A stretch of DNA of 64,000 nucleotides from positions 1-64,000 of the forward strand of contig NZ_SMZP01000012.1 of the NCBI RefSeq assembly GCF_013181195.1. The letters are read 5' to 3'. The position numbers were made by a program, and so were the translations under genes. The notes under the pieces are model-generated. The model worked only from the letters and a program-made list of their open reading frames with translations, had not been told where the DNA came from and ran no database searches. Positions 44,596 to 53,146 of this stretch are shown here, one piece after another. Every line of letters begins with the position of its first letter. Positions within the stretch are counted from its first letter, which is position 1. This stretch comes from Caulobacter sp. RHG1. Its GTDB lineage: Bacteria > Pseudomonadota > Alphaproteobacteria > Caulobacterales > Caulobacteraceae.

Positions 44596-45818
44596 TGATC
44601 GTCGCTTCCGTAGGTGAGGGTCAGGCGGGCGGCGTCGATGGCGACGGCGGCCTCGCGATCTAGGGTGGTGAGCTGGGCCTCGGCCAGGCTCGAGAAGGCG
44701 ATCAGCACGTCGGGCAAACCGGCCGCGCCGGAGCCATAGGCGGCGGTCTCCAGCTGGGCCCGCTGCTTGGCCAGCGGCAGCAGCGTGTCGCGGGCCCGCA
44801 GCCATTGCTCGTGATGCATGACGTGGTCGGCCAGATCGGCCTCGAGCTGGGCGCTCAGCGCTCGGCGGGCGTCCTCGCGCTGGGCGTCGGCGCGGCCGGC
44901 GCTGGCGGTGCGCGCGGCGATCATCGGATCCTGGCGGCTCTTGCCCCACAGCGGCAGGCTGATGCTGACCCCGGCCGAGACCATGTCGCCGAACATCGGG
45001 TCGCGGCGCTGGTAGGCCACTTCCCAGCTCCAGTCGGGCTGCTTGTCGGCCTTGGCCAGGGCGACGTCGGCCTGGGCTTGGCGGGCGGCGGCGTCCTTGG
45101 CCAGCACGGCGGGATGGCGGTCGATCGCGGCCCGAAGACTGGCGGGGGGGAGATCGAGGTCGGGCGCCGGACCGAGCGCCTCGGGGTCGGGATCTCCGGT
45201 CCAGCGGGTCAGGGCCGCACGGGCCCTCCCCAGGGCCGAGACCGCCTCGCTGCGGCGATCCGCCAGGGCCGCGCGCATCTGCGCGGCCTCCAGCGCCTGG
45301 GCGGGCCGCGAGCGTCCGGACGCGACGCCGGACGGGGCGGCGCTCCACAGGGGAGCCAGCTGGGCGACCACCCCGTCCAGGGCGGCGAGCTTGCGCTGGG
45401 CGTAGAGCAGTTCGATCCAGGCCAGCGCCGTGGCGACCCGGACCTGGCGGGCCTCGACCGCGCCCTCGGCCCCGGCCGCGACGATGTCGGCCTGCGCCCG
45501 GCCGATCCGCGCCTGGCGCTTGGCGGCGCTGGGCATGTCCTGGCTGAAGCCGACCTTGCCCATGGTCATCTCGTCGGTTCCGAACCGGCCGGCCGGCGGC
45601 CCCGAGACCGGGAAGTTGTCGAGGCCGACGGCGAGCTTGGGATCGGGCAGGGCGCCGGCCGCCTTGGCCGAGGCCTTGGCGGCCTCGACCTGCAGGGCCG
45701 CGGCGCGCAGCGCCGGCGCATTGGCCGCGGCCGCGTCGAGGCTCTGGGCGTAGGTCAGGGGCGCGGCGTGGGCGACGCTCGCCAAGCTCAGCCCGGCCAG
45801 AAGGGGGAGAATACGCAT
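44592..45818 (-). CDS. cusC: Outer-membrane efflux protein CusC (TolC family)
   Basis: The 408-residue protein has a signal peptide ending SVAHA and two outer-membrane-efflux repeats rich in Ala and Gln (LPDPKLAVGLDNFPVSG in the first, QPDWSWEVAYQRRDPMFGDMVSAG in the second). This fits the CusC/CzcC group that forms the outer-membrane channel. It heads the overlapping cusC-cusB-cusA-cusF series, with two small exported proteins encoded upstream on the same strand. Confidence 0.87.
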   Translation of the reverse strand: MRILPLLAGLSLASVAHAAPLTYAQSLDAAAANAPALRAAALQVEAAKASAKAAGALPDPKLAVGLDNFPVSGPPAGRFGTDEMTMGKVGFSQDMPSAAKRQARIGRAQADIVAAGAEGAVEARQVRVATALAWIELLYAQRKLAALDGVVAQLAPLWSAAPSGVASGRSRPAQALEAAQMRAALADRRSEAVSALGRARAALTRWTGDPDPEALGPAPDLDLPPASLRAAIDRHPAVLAKDAAARQAQADVALAKADKQPDWSWEVAYQRRDPMFGDMVSAGVSISLPLWGKSRQDPMIAARTASAGRADAQREDARRALSAQLEADLADHVMHHEQWLRARDTLLPLAKQRAQLETAAYGSGAAGLPDVLIAFSSLAEAQLTTLDREAAVAIDAARLTLTYGSDDQ

Positions 45819-45942
45819 GGAGACGAAAATCCTGGAGGAAGCCGTGAGGGGCCAGCGCCCCGGCGAAGCGTTTGCAGCCGCTTCGCCGGGGCCGGACGGG
45901 ACGGGCGAAGACAGGGGATCGGCCCCACCCGTCCCGGCCGAG

Positions 45943-46068
45943 CTAGCGAGCCAGGCAGGCCGGTTGGGCGGCCCGCAAATAGCCGCAGGCGCGTGGCGTG
46001 GCGGCCGAGACGGTCGTCGCGGAAGCTAGGCCGGAGACGAGCGCCAGCGCGGGAAGGCGGGGAGACAT
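45943..46068 (-). CDS. Candidate small exported Cys-containing peptide
   Basis: This 41-codon frame starts with a hydrophobic signal-like segment (LPALALVSGLASATTVSA) followed by a short mature part, ATPRACGYLRAAQPACLAR, with two Cys. An AAGG 9 bases upstream fits the ATG at 46068. It lies between cusC and a Cys-rich exported protein gene on the same strand, so it could be a small periplasmic copper-binding peptide of the cus operon. No homologue is known to me and it may be spurious. Confidence 0.35.
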   Translation of the reverse strand: MSPRLPALALVSGLASATTVSAATPRACGYLRAAQPACLAR

Positions 46069-46183
46069 GAAGGTCATCCTTGAAGATCGAAAAGCCAGCC
46101 GGCGAAAGCGCGGGCGATCACGCGCGCCCGGCAGGACCGGGGCGTGAAACCAGCGATGGCGGGGATCGGCCCTCGGGCCGGTC

Positions 46184-46546
46184 CTAGGCGATCGTTCGGG
46201 GGGGCGGATCTTCGGGGATGAGGCGGTGGGTGCGGCCGCTGGTGTTGGACCAGCGGGTCTCGACGCGATAGCCGACGGCGATCGGGGTCTCCGAGCCCGG
46301 GCAGGGGGCCGCAACGGACAGGGCGCAACTGATCGCGCAGGCCTTGGCGCAATCCTTGGCCGACATGGTCTTGCCGTGATCGCAGCAGGGCTCGGCCTGG
46401 GCCACGTCGTCGCCGGCGGGGGCCATGGCGATCATGCTCATCGCGTCCATGCCGGCCATGTCGCAATCAGCCCGCGCGGCGTTGACCGCCAGCGGACTGA
46501 ACGCGAGGGCCACGGCGGCCAGGAAAGCGAGCGCATGCCTTAGCAT
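46184..46546 (-). CDS. Hypothetical Cys/Met-rich exported protein
   Basis: The 120-residue product has a signal peptide (AFLAAVALAFSPLAVNAARA) and a mature part rich in Cys and Met (CDMAGMDAMSMIAMAP, EPCCDHGKTMSAKDCAKACAISC). It then ends with a beta-like tail GYRVETRWSNTSGRTHRLIPEDPP. The Cys/Met content and the place before cusC suggest periplasmic copper binding. Short proteins like this are found before copper-efflux operons in alphaproteobacteria, but I cannot name a family. Divergent from the DUF305 gene. Confidence 0.6.
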   Translation of the reverse strand: MLRHALAFLAAVALAFSPLAVNAARADCDMAGMDAMSMIAMAPAGDDVAQAEPCCDHGKTMSAKDCAKACAISCALSVAAPCPGSETPIAVGYRVETRWSNTSGRTHRLIPEDPPPRTIA

Positions 46547-46834
46547 CGGGCGAGCTTAGCGCGGTCACACGGCCTCGTCATGTCCGGACAATCCCCGAAT
46601 GCGATTTGCCGCGACGCGCGCGGACTGGCGACGGCTTGGAGGCGGGGCCTGAAAGCCGCCATCTGGTCCAATACGCAGCGGCCTGGACCATCCCTCGACC
46701 TTTGGCGCGGTCGCGGTGAATATTTTCAGAGGCGGAACCGGGGCGCCGTTCGCCGGTTGTGGGAGCATCGCAACCCGCTGGAAAACCTCGCCCCGGCGCG
46801 TGGTTGCGCCGGGCTCCAGGAGCGGAAAACAGTC

Positions 46835-47314
46835 ATGGCCGAGCACCACGCGCCCAAAGACCATCAACACCACAGGCCCTACCTGCGCCTGGCCGCCATG
46901 ACCGTGCTGTCGTTCCTGGCCATGTATGTCCTGATGTACGCCATGGTCGACAGGGCCGCGAACATCCATCCAAGCTTCAACCAGGCCTACATGGCCGGCC
47001 TGATGACCGCGCCGATGGTCATGCTCGAACTCGTGCTCATGGGCATGATGTATCCGCGCAAGGGCCTCAACCGCGGCTTGGTCGCGTCCAGCCTCGTCAT
47101 CGGGGTCTTGTGCTTTGCGGCCATTCGCCAGCAGTGGCTGGTCGGCGACCGCGAGTTCCTGCGCTCGATGATCCCGCATCACGCTGGCGCGATCCTGATG
47201 TGCGGACGCGCGCCGGTGAAGGATCCTGAGATCCGCAGCCTTTGCGCCACGATCATCAAGGGCCAGCAGCAGGAGATCGACCAGATGAGCGCCATGCTCG
47301 CGCCCCTTCGCTGA
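46835..47314 (+). CDS. DUF305 domain membrane protein
   Basis: The 159-residue protein has a His-rich start (MAEHHAPKDHQHHRP), three hydrophobic helices (LRLAAMTVLSFLAMYVLMYA, AYMAGLMTAPMVMLELVLMG, SLVIGVLCFAAI) and a C-terminal DUF305 half with MIPHHAGAILMCGRA, the His-pair motif of the ferritin-like fold. DUF305 proteins are frequent in copper-resistance clusters, with no firmly established function. An AGGAG lies a rather long 13 bases upstream of the ATG. Confidence 0.8.
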   Translation: MAEHHAPKDHQHHRPYLRLAAMTVLSFLAMYVLMYAMVDRAANIHPSFNQAYMAGLMTAPMVMLELVLMGMMYPRKGLNRGLVASSLVIGVLCFAAIRQQWLVGDREFLRSMIPHHAGAILMCGRAPVKDPEIRSLCATIIKGQQQEIDQMSAMLAPLR

Positions 47315-47349
47315 GCATCGCCCGGTCGCCCCCGCGGCGATGGCGGGGG

Positions 47350-47988
47350 TCAACGCAACGGCCAGCGGGGGATGAAGGCGGGAACCCGCGCCCTGTAGTC
47401 GCGATAGGCGTCGCCGAACTGCGCCAGCGCCGCCTGCTCCTCGTGACGGGCCAGGCGGACGTACATCACCACCAGCACGGGGAACATCGCCAGCGTCAAC
47501 AGCGTGGGCCACTGCAGCAGGAAGCCTAGCATCACCAGGATGAAGCCGGCGTACTGGGGATGGCGCACCCTGGCGTAGACCCCCGTGGTGGCCAGCTCCC
47601 GGTGGCGCTGACGGGCGTGCAGCGCCACCCAGCCGACCGAGATCAGCCAGAACCCGGTCCCGATCAGCACGAAGCTGGCGATATGGAACGGTCCGAAGTG
47701 GGGATTGACCCGCCAGCCGAACATCATCTCCAGCAGGTGGCCGGCGTCGTGGCTCCACCAGTCGACACTGGGAAAACGCGACTGCAGCCATCCCGAGAGC
47801 AGGAAGATGGTCAGGGGGAAGCCGTACATCTCGGCGAACAGGGCGACGATAAAGGCGCTGAACGCGCCGAAGCTGCGCCAGTCGCGGCCGGTCGCGGGCT
47901 TGAAGAAGCTGAACGCGAACAGGATGAAGACGGCGGCGTTGACCAAAGCCAGTCCCCAGAGGCCGTAGCCGTAACCGGGATGGGTCAT
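47350..47988 (-). CDS. Isoprenylcysteine/phospholipid methyltransferase-like membrane protein
   Basis: The 212-residue protein has five or six hydrophobic helices and the C-terminal ICMT/PEMT motif GVYARVRHPQYAGFILVMLGF, followed by EEQAALAQFGDAYRDYRARVPAFIP, which forms the SAM-binding pocket in this family. The substrate is not predictable; similar proteins are common beside copper efflux genes and may methylate lipids or small molecules. It overlaps the DUF2933 gene (ATGA). Confidence 0.82.
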   Translation of the reverse strand: MTHPGYGYGLWGLALVNAAVFILFAFSFFKPATGRDWRSFGAFSAFIVALFAEMYGFPLTIFLLSGWLQSRFPSVDWWSHDAGHLLEMMFGWRVNPHFGPFHIASFVLIGTGFWLISVGWVALHARQRHRELATTGVYARVRHPQYAGFILVMLGFLLQWPTLLTLAMFPVLVVMYVRLARHEEQAALAQFGDAYRDYRARVPAFIPRWPLR

Positions 47989-48254
47989 CGCCGCTGCCTC
48001 TCGACCGGTTCGTTGGGATTGGCCGGCGCGTCCGCCGGGATGCGGCCGGGCGCGTCCTCTCGCCCGTGCTGATGGGCGCCATGGCCATGGTGCATGAACA
48101 GGTGCATCAGCGGACAGGCCAGTAGGAGCAGATAGGGCAAGACGCCGAGCACATGCGCGGCGTGCTCGGTGGTCAGGAAGAAGCCGGCGATCAGCAGGAA
48201 CCCGACCAGGACGATCGTTCCGCGCCGACGCAGCTTTTGGTGTTGAACATCCAT
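47985..48254 (-). CDS. DUF2933 domain-containing small membrane protein
   Basis: The 89-residue protein has two hydrophobic helices (IVLVGFLLIAGFFLTTEH and LGVLPYLLLLACPLMHLFMHH) and a His-rich HHGHGAHQHGRED stretch, the DUF2933 pattern. These proteins accompany copper and silver resistance genes; the His cluster could bind metal. It is the first gene of a coupled pair with the methyltransferase-like gene. Confidence 0.8.
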   Translation of the reverse strand: MDVQHQKLRRRGTIVLVGFLLIAGFFLTTEHAAHVLGVLPYLLLLACPLMHLFMHHGHGAHQHGREDAPGRIPADAPANPNEPVERQRR

Positions 48255-48459
48255 GGATCGCTCACTTCAGGCCTTGACGCCCTATCATAGGCCCGCGACC
48301 CGGGCGCCAAGTATAGGTAGAGGCCGCAGCGGCGGGTGGGGGCGGCGCCCGCGGGTCCCCGGAGGCAGGCGGCGATGTCTGCGGCCTTTGCGTATTGGCC
48401 CGCGGCGACCGAGCCTGAAAGGCTGCGCGGCGAGCATCATCACCAGAGGCAAGCCGCCC

Positions 48460-49920
48460 ATGCACAGGAACAGGAAGAAGCAACGGCTCCACGGCAATTT
48501 CGGAACGGCCGCCCTTGAACGCGAAGCGCGCATCGACCTTGCCGAGCGGCCGGCCGGCGGCCTTGCCGTGGCCTTCCTCGGCGCGTCGGGCACGGTGACG
48601 GGCTCGCGCTACCTGCTGGACGACGGCCAGACCCGGATCGTGGTCGATTCCGGTCTGTTCCAGGGGGCCAAGGACCTGCGCCGCCTCAACTGGGCGCCGC
48701 TTGCGCCCGAGGTGGCCGACGTCGAGCAGGTGCTGCTCACCCACGCCCATCTCGACCATTCGGGCGCCCTGCCACGCATGGCCCGCCTGGGATGGGATGG
48801 GACCGTCCTCAGCACGCCGGCCACGGCGGCCCTTTGCCAACTGCTGCTCGCCGACAGCGGGCGCATCCAGGAGAAGGACGCGGAGTTCGCCAACCGCCAC
48901 GGCTTCTCGCGCCACGATCCGGCGCTGCCGCTCTACACGGAGGCCGACGCGCGCCTGGCCCTGCGGCTGTTCGAGACCATCGGGTTTGGCGAATGGCGCT
49001 CGCTCGCCGACGGGATCAGGACGCGCTACCATCGCGCCGGCCACATCCTCGGCGCGGCGTCGATCGAGATCGACTGGAAGGGCCGGTCGGTTCTCTTCTC
49101 GGGCGATATCGGGCGCTATGACGACGCGGTGATCAAGGACCCCGAACCGCCGGCGCGGGCCGACTACGTCATCGTCGAATCCACCTATGGCGACCGCCGC
49201 CATGACCGCGTGGATCCGTCGCGGGCGCTGGGAGACCATATCGAACGGTGCATCCGACGCGGGGGAACCGTGGTGATCCCCGCCTTCGCGGTCGGTCGCG
49301 TCCAATCGCTGCTCTATCATCTGTCCCGTCTGCGCGCGGACGGCCGGCTGCGTGATGCGCCGATCTATCTGGACAGCCCGATGGCGATCGACGCCAGCGG
49401 GCTGATGTGTGATTTCATGGACGAACACAGGCTGAGCCGCGCGGCATGCGAAGCCGCGTGCGGCGTCGCGCACTATGTGCGCGAAGTCGAGGAATCCAAG
49501 GCGCTGACCGCGGACGCCACCCCCAAGGTGATCATCTCGGCCAGCGGCATGGCGACCGGTGGCCGCGTCGTGCACCATCTCAAGCGGTTCGCCCCGGATG
49601 AGCGCAACCTCATCCTGTTCTCCGGCTTCCAGGCGGCCGGCACGCGCGGCGCTGCGCTCGTCTCGGGGGCCCGGACGATCAAGATCCACGGCGAACACGT
49701 CCCCGTCCACGCCGAGGTGGCGAACCTGACCATGCTGTCGGCCCACGCCGACAGCGACGAGCTCATGCGGTGGCTGGGCGCCATGCAGGCGGCGCCGCGG
49801 CATGTCTATGTCACCCATGGCGAGCCGGCCGGCGCGCAGGTCCTGGCCAAGCGCATCGGCGAGGAACACGGCTGGCCTTGCACCGTCCCGACCCTCGGCA
49901 GCTGGGGGCGGCTGGCGTGA
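48460..49920 (+). CDS. MBL-fold RNA-processing exonuclease-like metallohydrolase
   Basis: The 486-residue protein starts at the ATG at 48460 (AGAGG upstream). It has the metallo-beta-lactamase motif THAHLDH (residues 94-100, zinc ligands His/His/Asp/His), further ligands in RAGHILGAAS and LFSGDIGRYD, and beta-CASP motifs STYGDR, SASGMATGGR and LSAHADS. This is the layout of YSH1/CPSF-like and bacterial RNase proteins, so it likely cleaves RNA. The N-terminal 30 residues are basic. Its stop overlaps the GTG start of the phosphorylase gene, coupling RNA breakdown to nucleotide use. Confidence 0.85.
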   Translation: MHRNRKKQRLHGNFGTAALEREARIDLAERPAGGLAVAFLGASGTVTGSRYLLDDGQTRIVVDSGLFQGAKDLRRLNWAPLAPEVADVEQVLLTHAHLDHSGALPRMARLGWDGTVLSTPATAALCQLLLADSGRIQEKDAEFANRHGFSRHDPALPLYTEADARLALRLFETIGFGEWRSLADGIRTRYHRAGHILGAASIEIDWKGRSVLFSGDIGRYDDAVIKDPEPPARADYVIVESTYGDRRHDRVDPSRALGDHIERCIRRGGTVVIPAFAVGRVQSLLYHLSRLRADGRLRDAPIYLDSPMAIDASGLMCDFMDEHRLSRAACEAACGVAHYVREVEESKALTADATPKVIISASGMATGGRVVHHLKRFAPDERNLILFSGFQAAGTRGAALVSGARTIKIHGEHVPVHAEVANLTMLSAHADSDELMRWLGAMQAAPRHVYVTHGEPAGAQVLAKRIGEEHGWPCTVPTLGSWGRLA

Positions 49921-51455
49921 GCGTCCCAAGGCACGAGCAGGCCGACGCGAGGCCGGCGTCGGCCACGCTGCGCGCGCGTCGCATGGGGCTCACCGCGGCT
50001 GGCGGCGACATGATCGCGGTGATGCGGCACGACTGCCCGGTCTGCCGGTCCGAGGGCCTGGGGTCGCGCGCCCAGGTCGTCCTGCGCGCCGGCGGCCGCG
50101 AGGCGGTGGTGTCCTTGTTGCACAGCTCGGGCGACACGCCAGACCCCGGCGAGATCGGCCTTTCCGAGACCGCATGGGCCCGGCTCGGGGTCAAGGCGGG
50201 CGACCGCGTGGAGGTCGCCCACGCTCCGCCGTTGGCCTCGCTGCGGGCGGTGCGCCGCCGGATCTATGGAGAGCGCCTGAGCCAGGCGGCCTTTTCGGCG
50301 ATCGTCGCGGATATCGCCGAGCATCGCTATAGCGACGTCCACCTCTCGGCGTTCGTCACCGCCTGTTCGGCGGCGCCGCTCGATCAGGCCGAGACGATCG
50401 GACTGACCAAGGCCATGGTCGAGGTCGGCGAGCAGTTGAGCTGGCCTGGGCCGATCGTCGTCGACAAGCACAGCGTCGGCGGCTTGCCGGGCAACCGCAC
50501 CACGCCGATCATCGTCTCGATCATGGCGGCCGAAGGCCTGGTCATGCCCAAGACCTCCTCGCGCGCGATCACCTCACCGGCCGGCACCGCCGACACCATG
50601 GAGGTTCTGGCGCCCGTCGACCTCGACATCGCCGCGATCCGCCGGGTGGTGGCGCGCGAGGGGGGCTGCATCGCCTGGGGCGGGGCGGTTCGGTTGAGCC
50701 CGGCCGACGACGTGATCATTGGCGTCGAGCGGGCGCTCGACATCGACGCGGTCGGCCAGCTGGTGGCCTCGGTGCTGTCCAAGAAGATCGCCGCCGGCGC
50801 GACCCACCTGGTGATCGACGTTCCTGTGGGACCGACCGCCAAGGTGCGGAGCCTGGAGGCCGCGCGGGATCTCGAGGCGGCGCTCACCTCGGTGGCCGCC
50901 GCCTTCGGCCTGCGCACGCGGGTGATGTATGGCCCTGGGGCTGAGCCGATCGGACGCGGCATCGGGCCGGCGCTGGAGGCGCTGGACATACTGGCCGTGC
51001 TTCAAGGCGAGCCCGGCGTCGAGGATCTCGCCCATAGGGCCTGTGAACTGGCCGGGGGATTGTTCGAGCTGGCGGGCGTGGCGGCCCCTGGCGCTGGCCT
51101 CGCGCGCGCGCGGCAAAGCCTCGAGAGCGGCCGCGCCTGGGCCAAGTTCAAGCGCATCTGCCAGGCCCAAGGCGGCATGCGCTCGCCGCCGGTCGCCCGC
51201 TTCCAGCGAGACCTGACCGCGCCCTCCAGCGGCCGGATCGCCAGCATCGACAACCGCAAACTCGCGACCGTCGCCAAGCTCGCGGGCGCGCCGATGGCCA
51301 AGGCGGCCGGGGTGGCGGTCCACGCCCGGCTCGGCCAGTCGATCGTCGCGGGGTCGCCCTTGTGCACCCTTCACGCCGAGAGCCCCGGCGAACTGGACTA
51401 TGCGGCCGCCTTCGCCTTGAGCGACGGGGCGATCTTCGCGATCGCGGCGCCATGA
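49917..51455 (+). CDS. Thymidine phosphorylase/AMP phosphorylase family protein
   Basis: The 512-residue protein belongs to the pyrimidine-nucleoside phosphorylase superfamily in the longer, archaeal AMP-phosphorylase-like form. It has an N-terminal domain of about 100 residues, then KAMVEVGEQLSWPGPIVVDK, the phosphate-binding DKHSVGGLPGNRTT (from residue 183) and the SRAITSPAGTADTMEVL block. It would release base from (deoxy)nucleosides or NMPs by phosphorolysis. GTG at 49917 overlaps the preceding stop; the end overlaps the PRPP synthetase start by four bases. Which substrate it uses is not certain. Confidence 0.83.
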   Translation: MSVPRHEQADARPASATLRARRMGLTAAGGDMIAVMRHDCPVCRSEGLGSRAQVVLRAGGREAVVSLLHSSGDTPDPGEIGLSETAWARLGVKAGDRVEVAHAPPLASLRAVRRRIYGERLSQAAFSAIVADIAEHRYSDVHLSAFVTACSAAPLDQAETIGLTKAMVEVGEQLSWPGPIVVDKHSVGGLPGNRTTPIIVSIMAAEGLVMPKTSSRAITSPAGTADTMEVLAPVDLDIAAIRRVVAREGGCIAWGGAVRLSPADDVIIGVERALDIDAVGQLVASVLSKKIAAGATHLVIDVPVGPTAKVRSLEAARDLEAALTSVAAAFGLRTRVMYGPGAEPIGRGIGPALEALDILAVLQGEPGVEDLAHRACELAGGLFELAGVAAPGAGLARARQSLESGRAWAKFKRICQAQGGMRSPPVARFQRDLTAPSSGRIASIDNRKLATVAKLAGAPMAKAAGVAVHARLGQSIVAGSPLCTLHAESPGELDYAAAFALSDGAIFAIAAP

Positions 51456-52336
51456 CGCCGCCGATCGTCTTCGCCTTGGACGGCGGCGAGCGCCTGGCCC
51501 AAGCCCTTGGCCCAGCGCTCGGCGCGGAGGCAGGGGTCCTGCTGCAGCGCCAGTTTCCAGATGGCGAGACCTACCTTCGGATCGACAGCGACGTCACCGA
51601 GCGCGATGTCATCCTGGTCTGCGGCCTCGAGCGTCCGGACGCGAAATTGCCGCCGCTGCTCTTCGCGGCGGACACGCTGCGCGAGCTTGGCGCGCGCGGG
51701 GTGGGCCTGATCGCGCCCTATCTGGCCTACATGCGCCAGGACACCCGTTTCCATCCGGGCGAGGCGGTCACGTCGCGTATTTTCGCGGCGGTGCTCTCGC
51801 GCCACCTCGACTGGCTGGTGACCGTCGATCCCCACCTGCACCGCCATCACGCCCTGGCGGAGATCTACCGAATCCCCAGCCAGCTCGTTCACGCCGCGCC
51901 GCTCATGGCGTCGTGGATCAGGCGGAACGTCGCCCGACCGGTGATCGTCGGGCCCGATCTGGAGAGCGAGCAGTGGGTGGCGCAGGTGGCGGCCGGCGCC
52001 GACGCGCCGTTCCTGGTCTGCCAAAAGCAGCGGTCCGGGGATCGTGAGGTCGACATCTCGATCCCCAACGCCGGCGCCTTCCTGGGCCGCCAAGCCGTGC
52101 TCGTCGACGACATCGCCTCGTCGGGCCGCACGCTCGCCGTCGCGGCCCGCCAGCTCAAGGCCCTGGGTTTTGCGCCGCCGGACTGCGTCGTGGTGCATGC
52201 GCTGTTCGCCGGCGACGCCGCCCAGGTCCTGGGCGAACATGTCGCGCGCATCGTCAGCACCAACACGGTCGCCCATGCGTCGAACGCCATCGACATGACG
52301 CCGGCGATCGCCCAGGCCGTGCGCGCCCTGCTGTGA
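51452..52336 (+). CDS. Ribose-phosphate pyrophosphokinase (PRPP synthetase-like)
   Basis: The 294-residue protein has the PRPP synthetase layout: RQFPDGETYLRIDSDV near the start, the metal/ATP loop region LVTVDPHLHRHHALAEIY, and the ribose-5-phosphate/PRPP loop VDDIASSGRTLAVAARQLK near residue 220. It would make PRPP from ribose 5-phosphate and ATP, or act on another phosphoribose. It is the last gene of the three-gene overlapping operon and probably a second, specialised copy rather than the housekeeping prs. Confidence 0.83.
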   Translation: MTPPIVFALDGGERLAQALGPALGAEAGVLLQRQFPDGETYLRIDSDVTERDVILVCGLERPDAKLPPLLFAADTLRELGARGVGLIAPYLAYMRQDTRFHPGEAVTSRIFAAVLSRHLDWLVTVDPHLHRHHALAEIYRIPSQLVHAAPLMASWIRRNVARPVIVGPDLESEQWVAQVAAGADAPFLVCQKQRSGDREVDISIPNAGAFLGRQAVLVDDIASSGRTLAVAARQLKALGFAPPDCVVVHALFAGDAAQVLGEHVARIVSTNTVAHASNAIDMTPAIAQAVRALL

Positions 52337-52488
52337 ACGGCGTTCGCCAATCCTCGGCCAGCCGCCGGGAGGCGAACGGCGAAGCCTCTTGACCCTGGAC
52401 CCCGGTCCAACCCGCACAAGGCGTCCGCGAAGCGGCGCCGCATTCGCCGCTGCAGCCTGGCGCCCGCTCAGTTCGCCTGAGGAGGCCC

Positions 52489-53115
52489 ATGGGGGACAAG
52501 CGTGTCGTTCATATCGTCGACGACGAGGAGACGATCCAGCGGTCGGTCGGCTTCATGCTCCGCGCCACGGGCTTCAGCGTCGAGACCTATCCGTCGGGGA
52601 CGGCGTTTGTGGCCGTCGCGACGCAGGCCAAGATCGGCTGCGTCATCCTGGACATGCAGATGCCGGGCCTGGGCGGGCTTGAGGTTCAGGTCGCCCTGGC
52701 CGATATCGGCGTCGACATGCCGGTCGTCGTGCTGACCGGCAATGGCGATGTCGCCCTGGCGGTCCGGGCGATGCGGGCCGGGGCCGTCGACTTCCTGGCC
52801 AAGCCTGTTGAAAAGGCCATGCTGCTCGAAGCGCTCCATCGCGGCTTCGCGCGCATCGACCGGGCCGATGGCCGGGCGGCCGAGGAAGCCGAGGCGCAGG
52901 GCCGCGTCGAGGCCCTGTCGCCGCGCGAGCGGGATGTCCTCGAAGGTCTCGCCCAGGGGCGCGCGAACAAGGCCATCGCCTATGATCTCGGGATCTCCTC
53001 GCGCACGGTCGAGGTCTGTCGCGCGAGCCTGGCACGCAAGCTCGGCGTCCAGACCTTGGCCCAGACCCTGCGGATCGCCTTCGCGGCGGGGATGGGACGG
53101 CCGCCGCGAGCCTAG
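52489..53115 (+). CDS. FixJ family response regulator (first)
   Basis: The 208-residue protein has a receiver domain (VDDEETIQRSVGFML, phosphorylated Asp 55 in CVILDMQMPGLGG, conserved Lys in FLAKPVEK) and a LuxR-type DNA-binding domain (SPRERDVLEGLAQGRANKAIA, then SSRTVEVCRASLARKLGV). It is a close paralogue of the FixJ at 59223, but has Cys where FixJ proteins have His in the recognition region (VEVHRA). GGAGG precedes the ATG. No kinase lies next to it; FixL at 57698 is the likely partner. Confidence 0.85.
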   Translation: MGDKRVVHIVDDEETIQRSVGFMLRATGFSVETYPSGTAFVAVATQAKIGCVILDMQMPGLGGLEVQVALADIGVDMPVVVLTGNGDVALAVRAMRAGAVDFLAKPVEKAMLLEALHRGFARIDRADGRAAEEAEAQGRVEALSPRERDVLEGLAQGRANKAIAYDLGISSRTVEVCRASLARKLGVQTLAQTLRIAFAAGMGRPPRA

Positions 53116-53146
53116 ACGCTCGCCGCGGCGGCCGCCCCGGCGATCG

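Noticed and set aside
46581-46690. TGTCCGGACA palindrome and TGGTCCA/TGGACCA inverted repeat between divergent genes
   Set aside because: Short and not repeated at other copper promoters in the window; could be chance in GC-rich DNA.
48262-49929. 555-codon minus-strand frame
   Set aside because: Antisense to the MBL-fold gene, which has all its metal motifs.
52389-52425. TTGACC followed by TGGACC-cc-GGTCCA, as a CueR-like promoter
   Set aside because: No acceptable -10 at 19-20 bp, and no CueR-like gene nearby.
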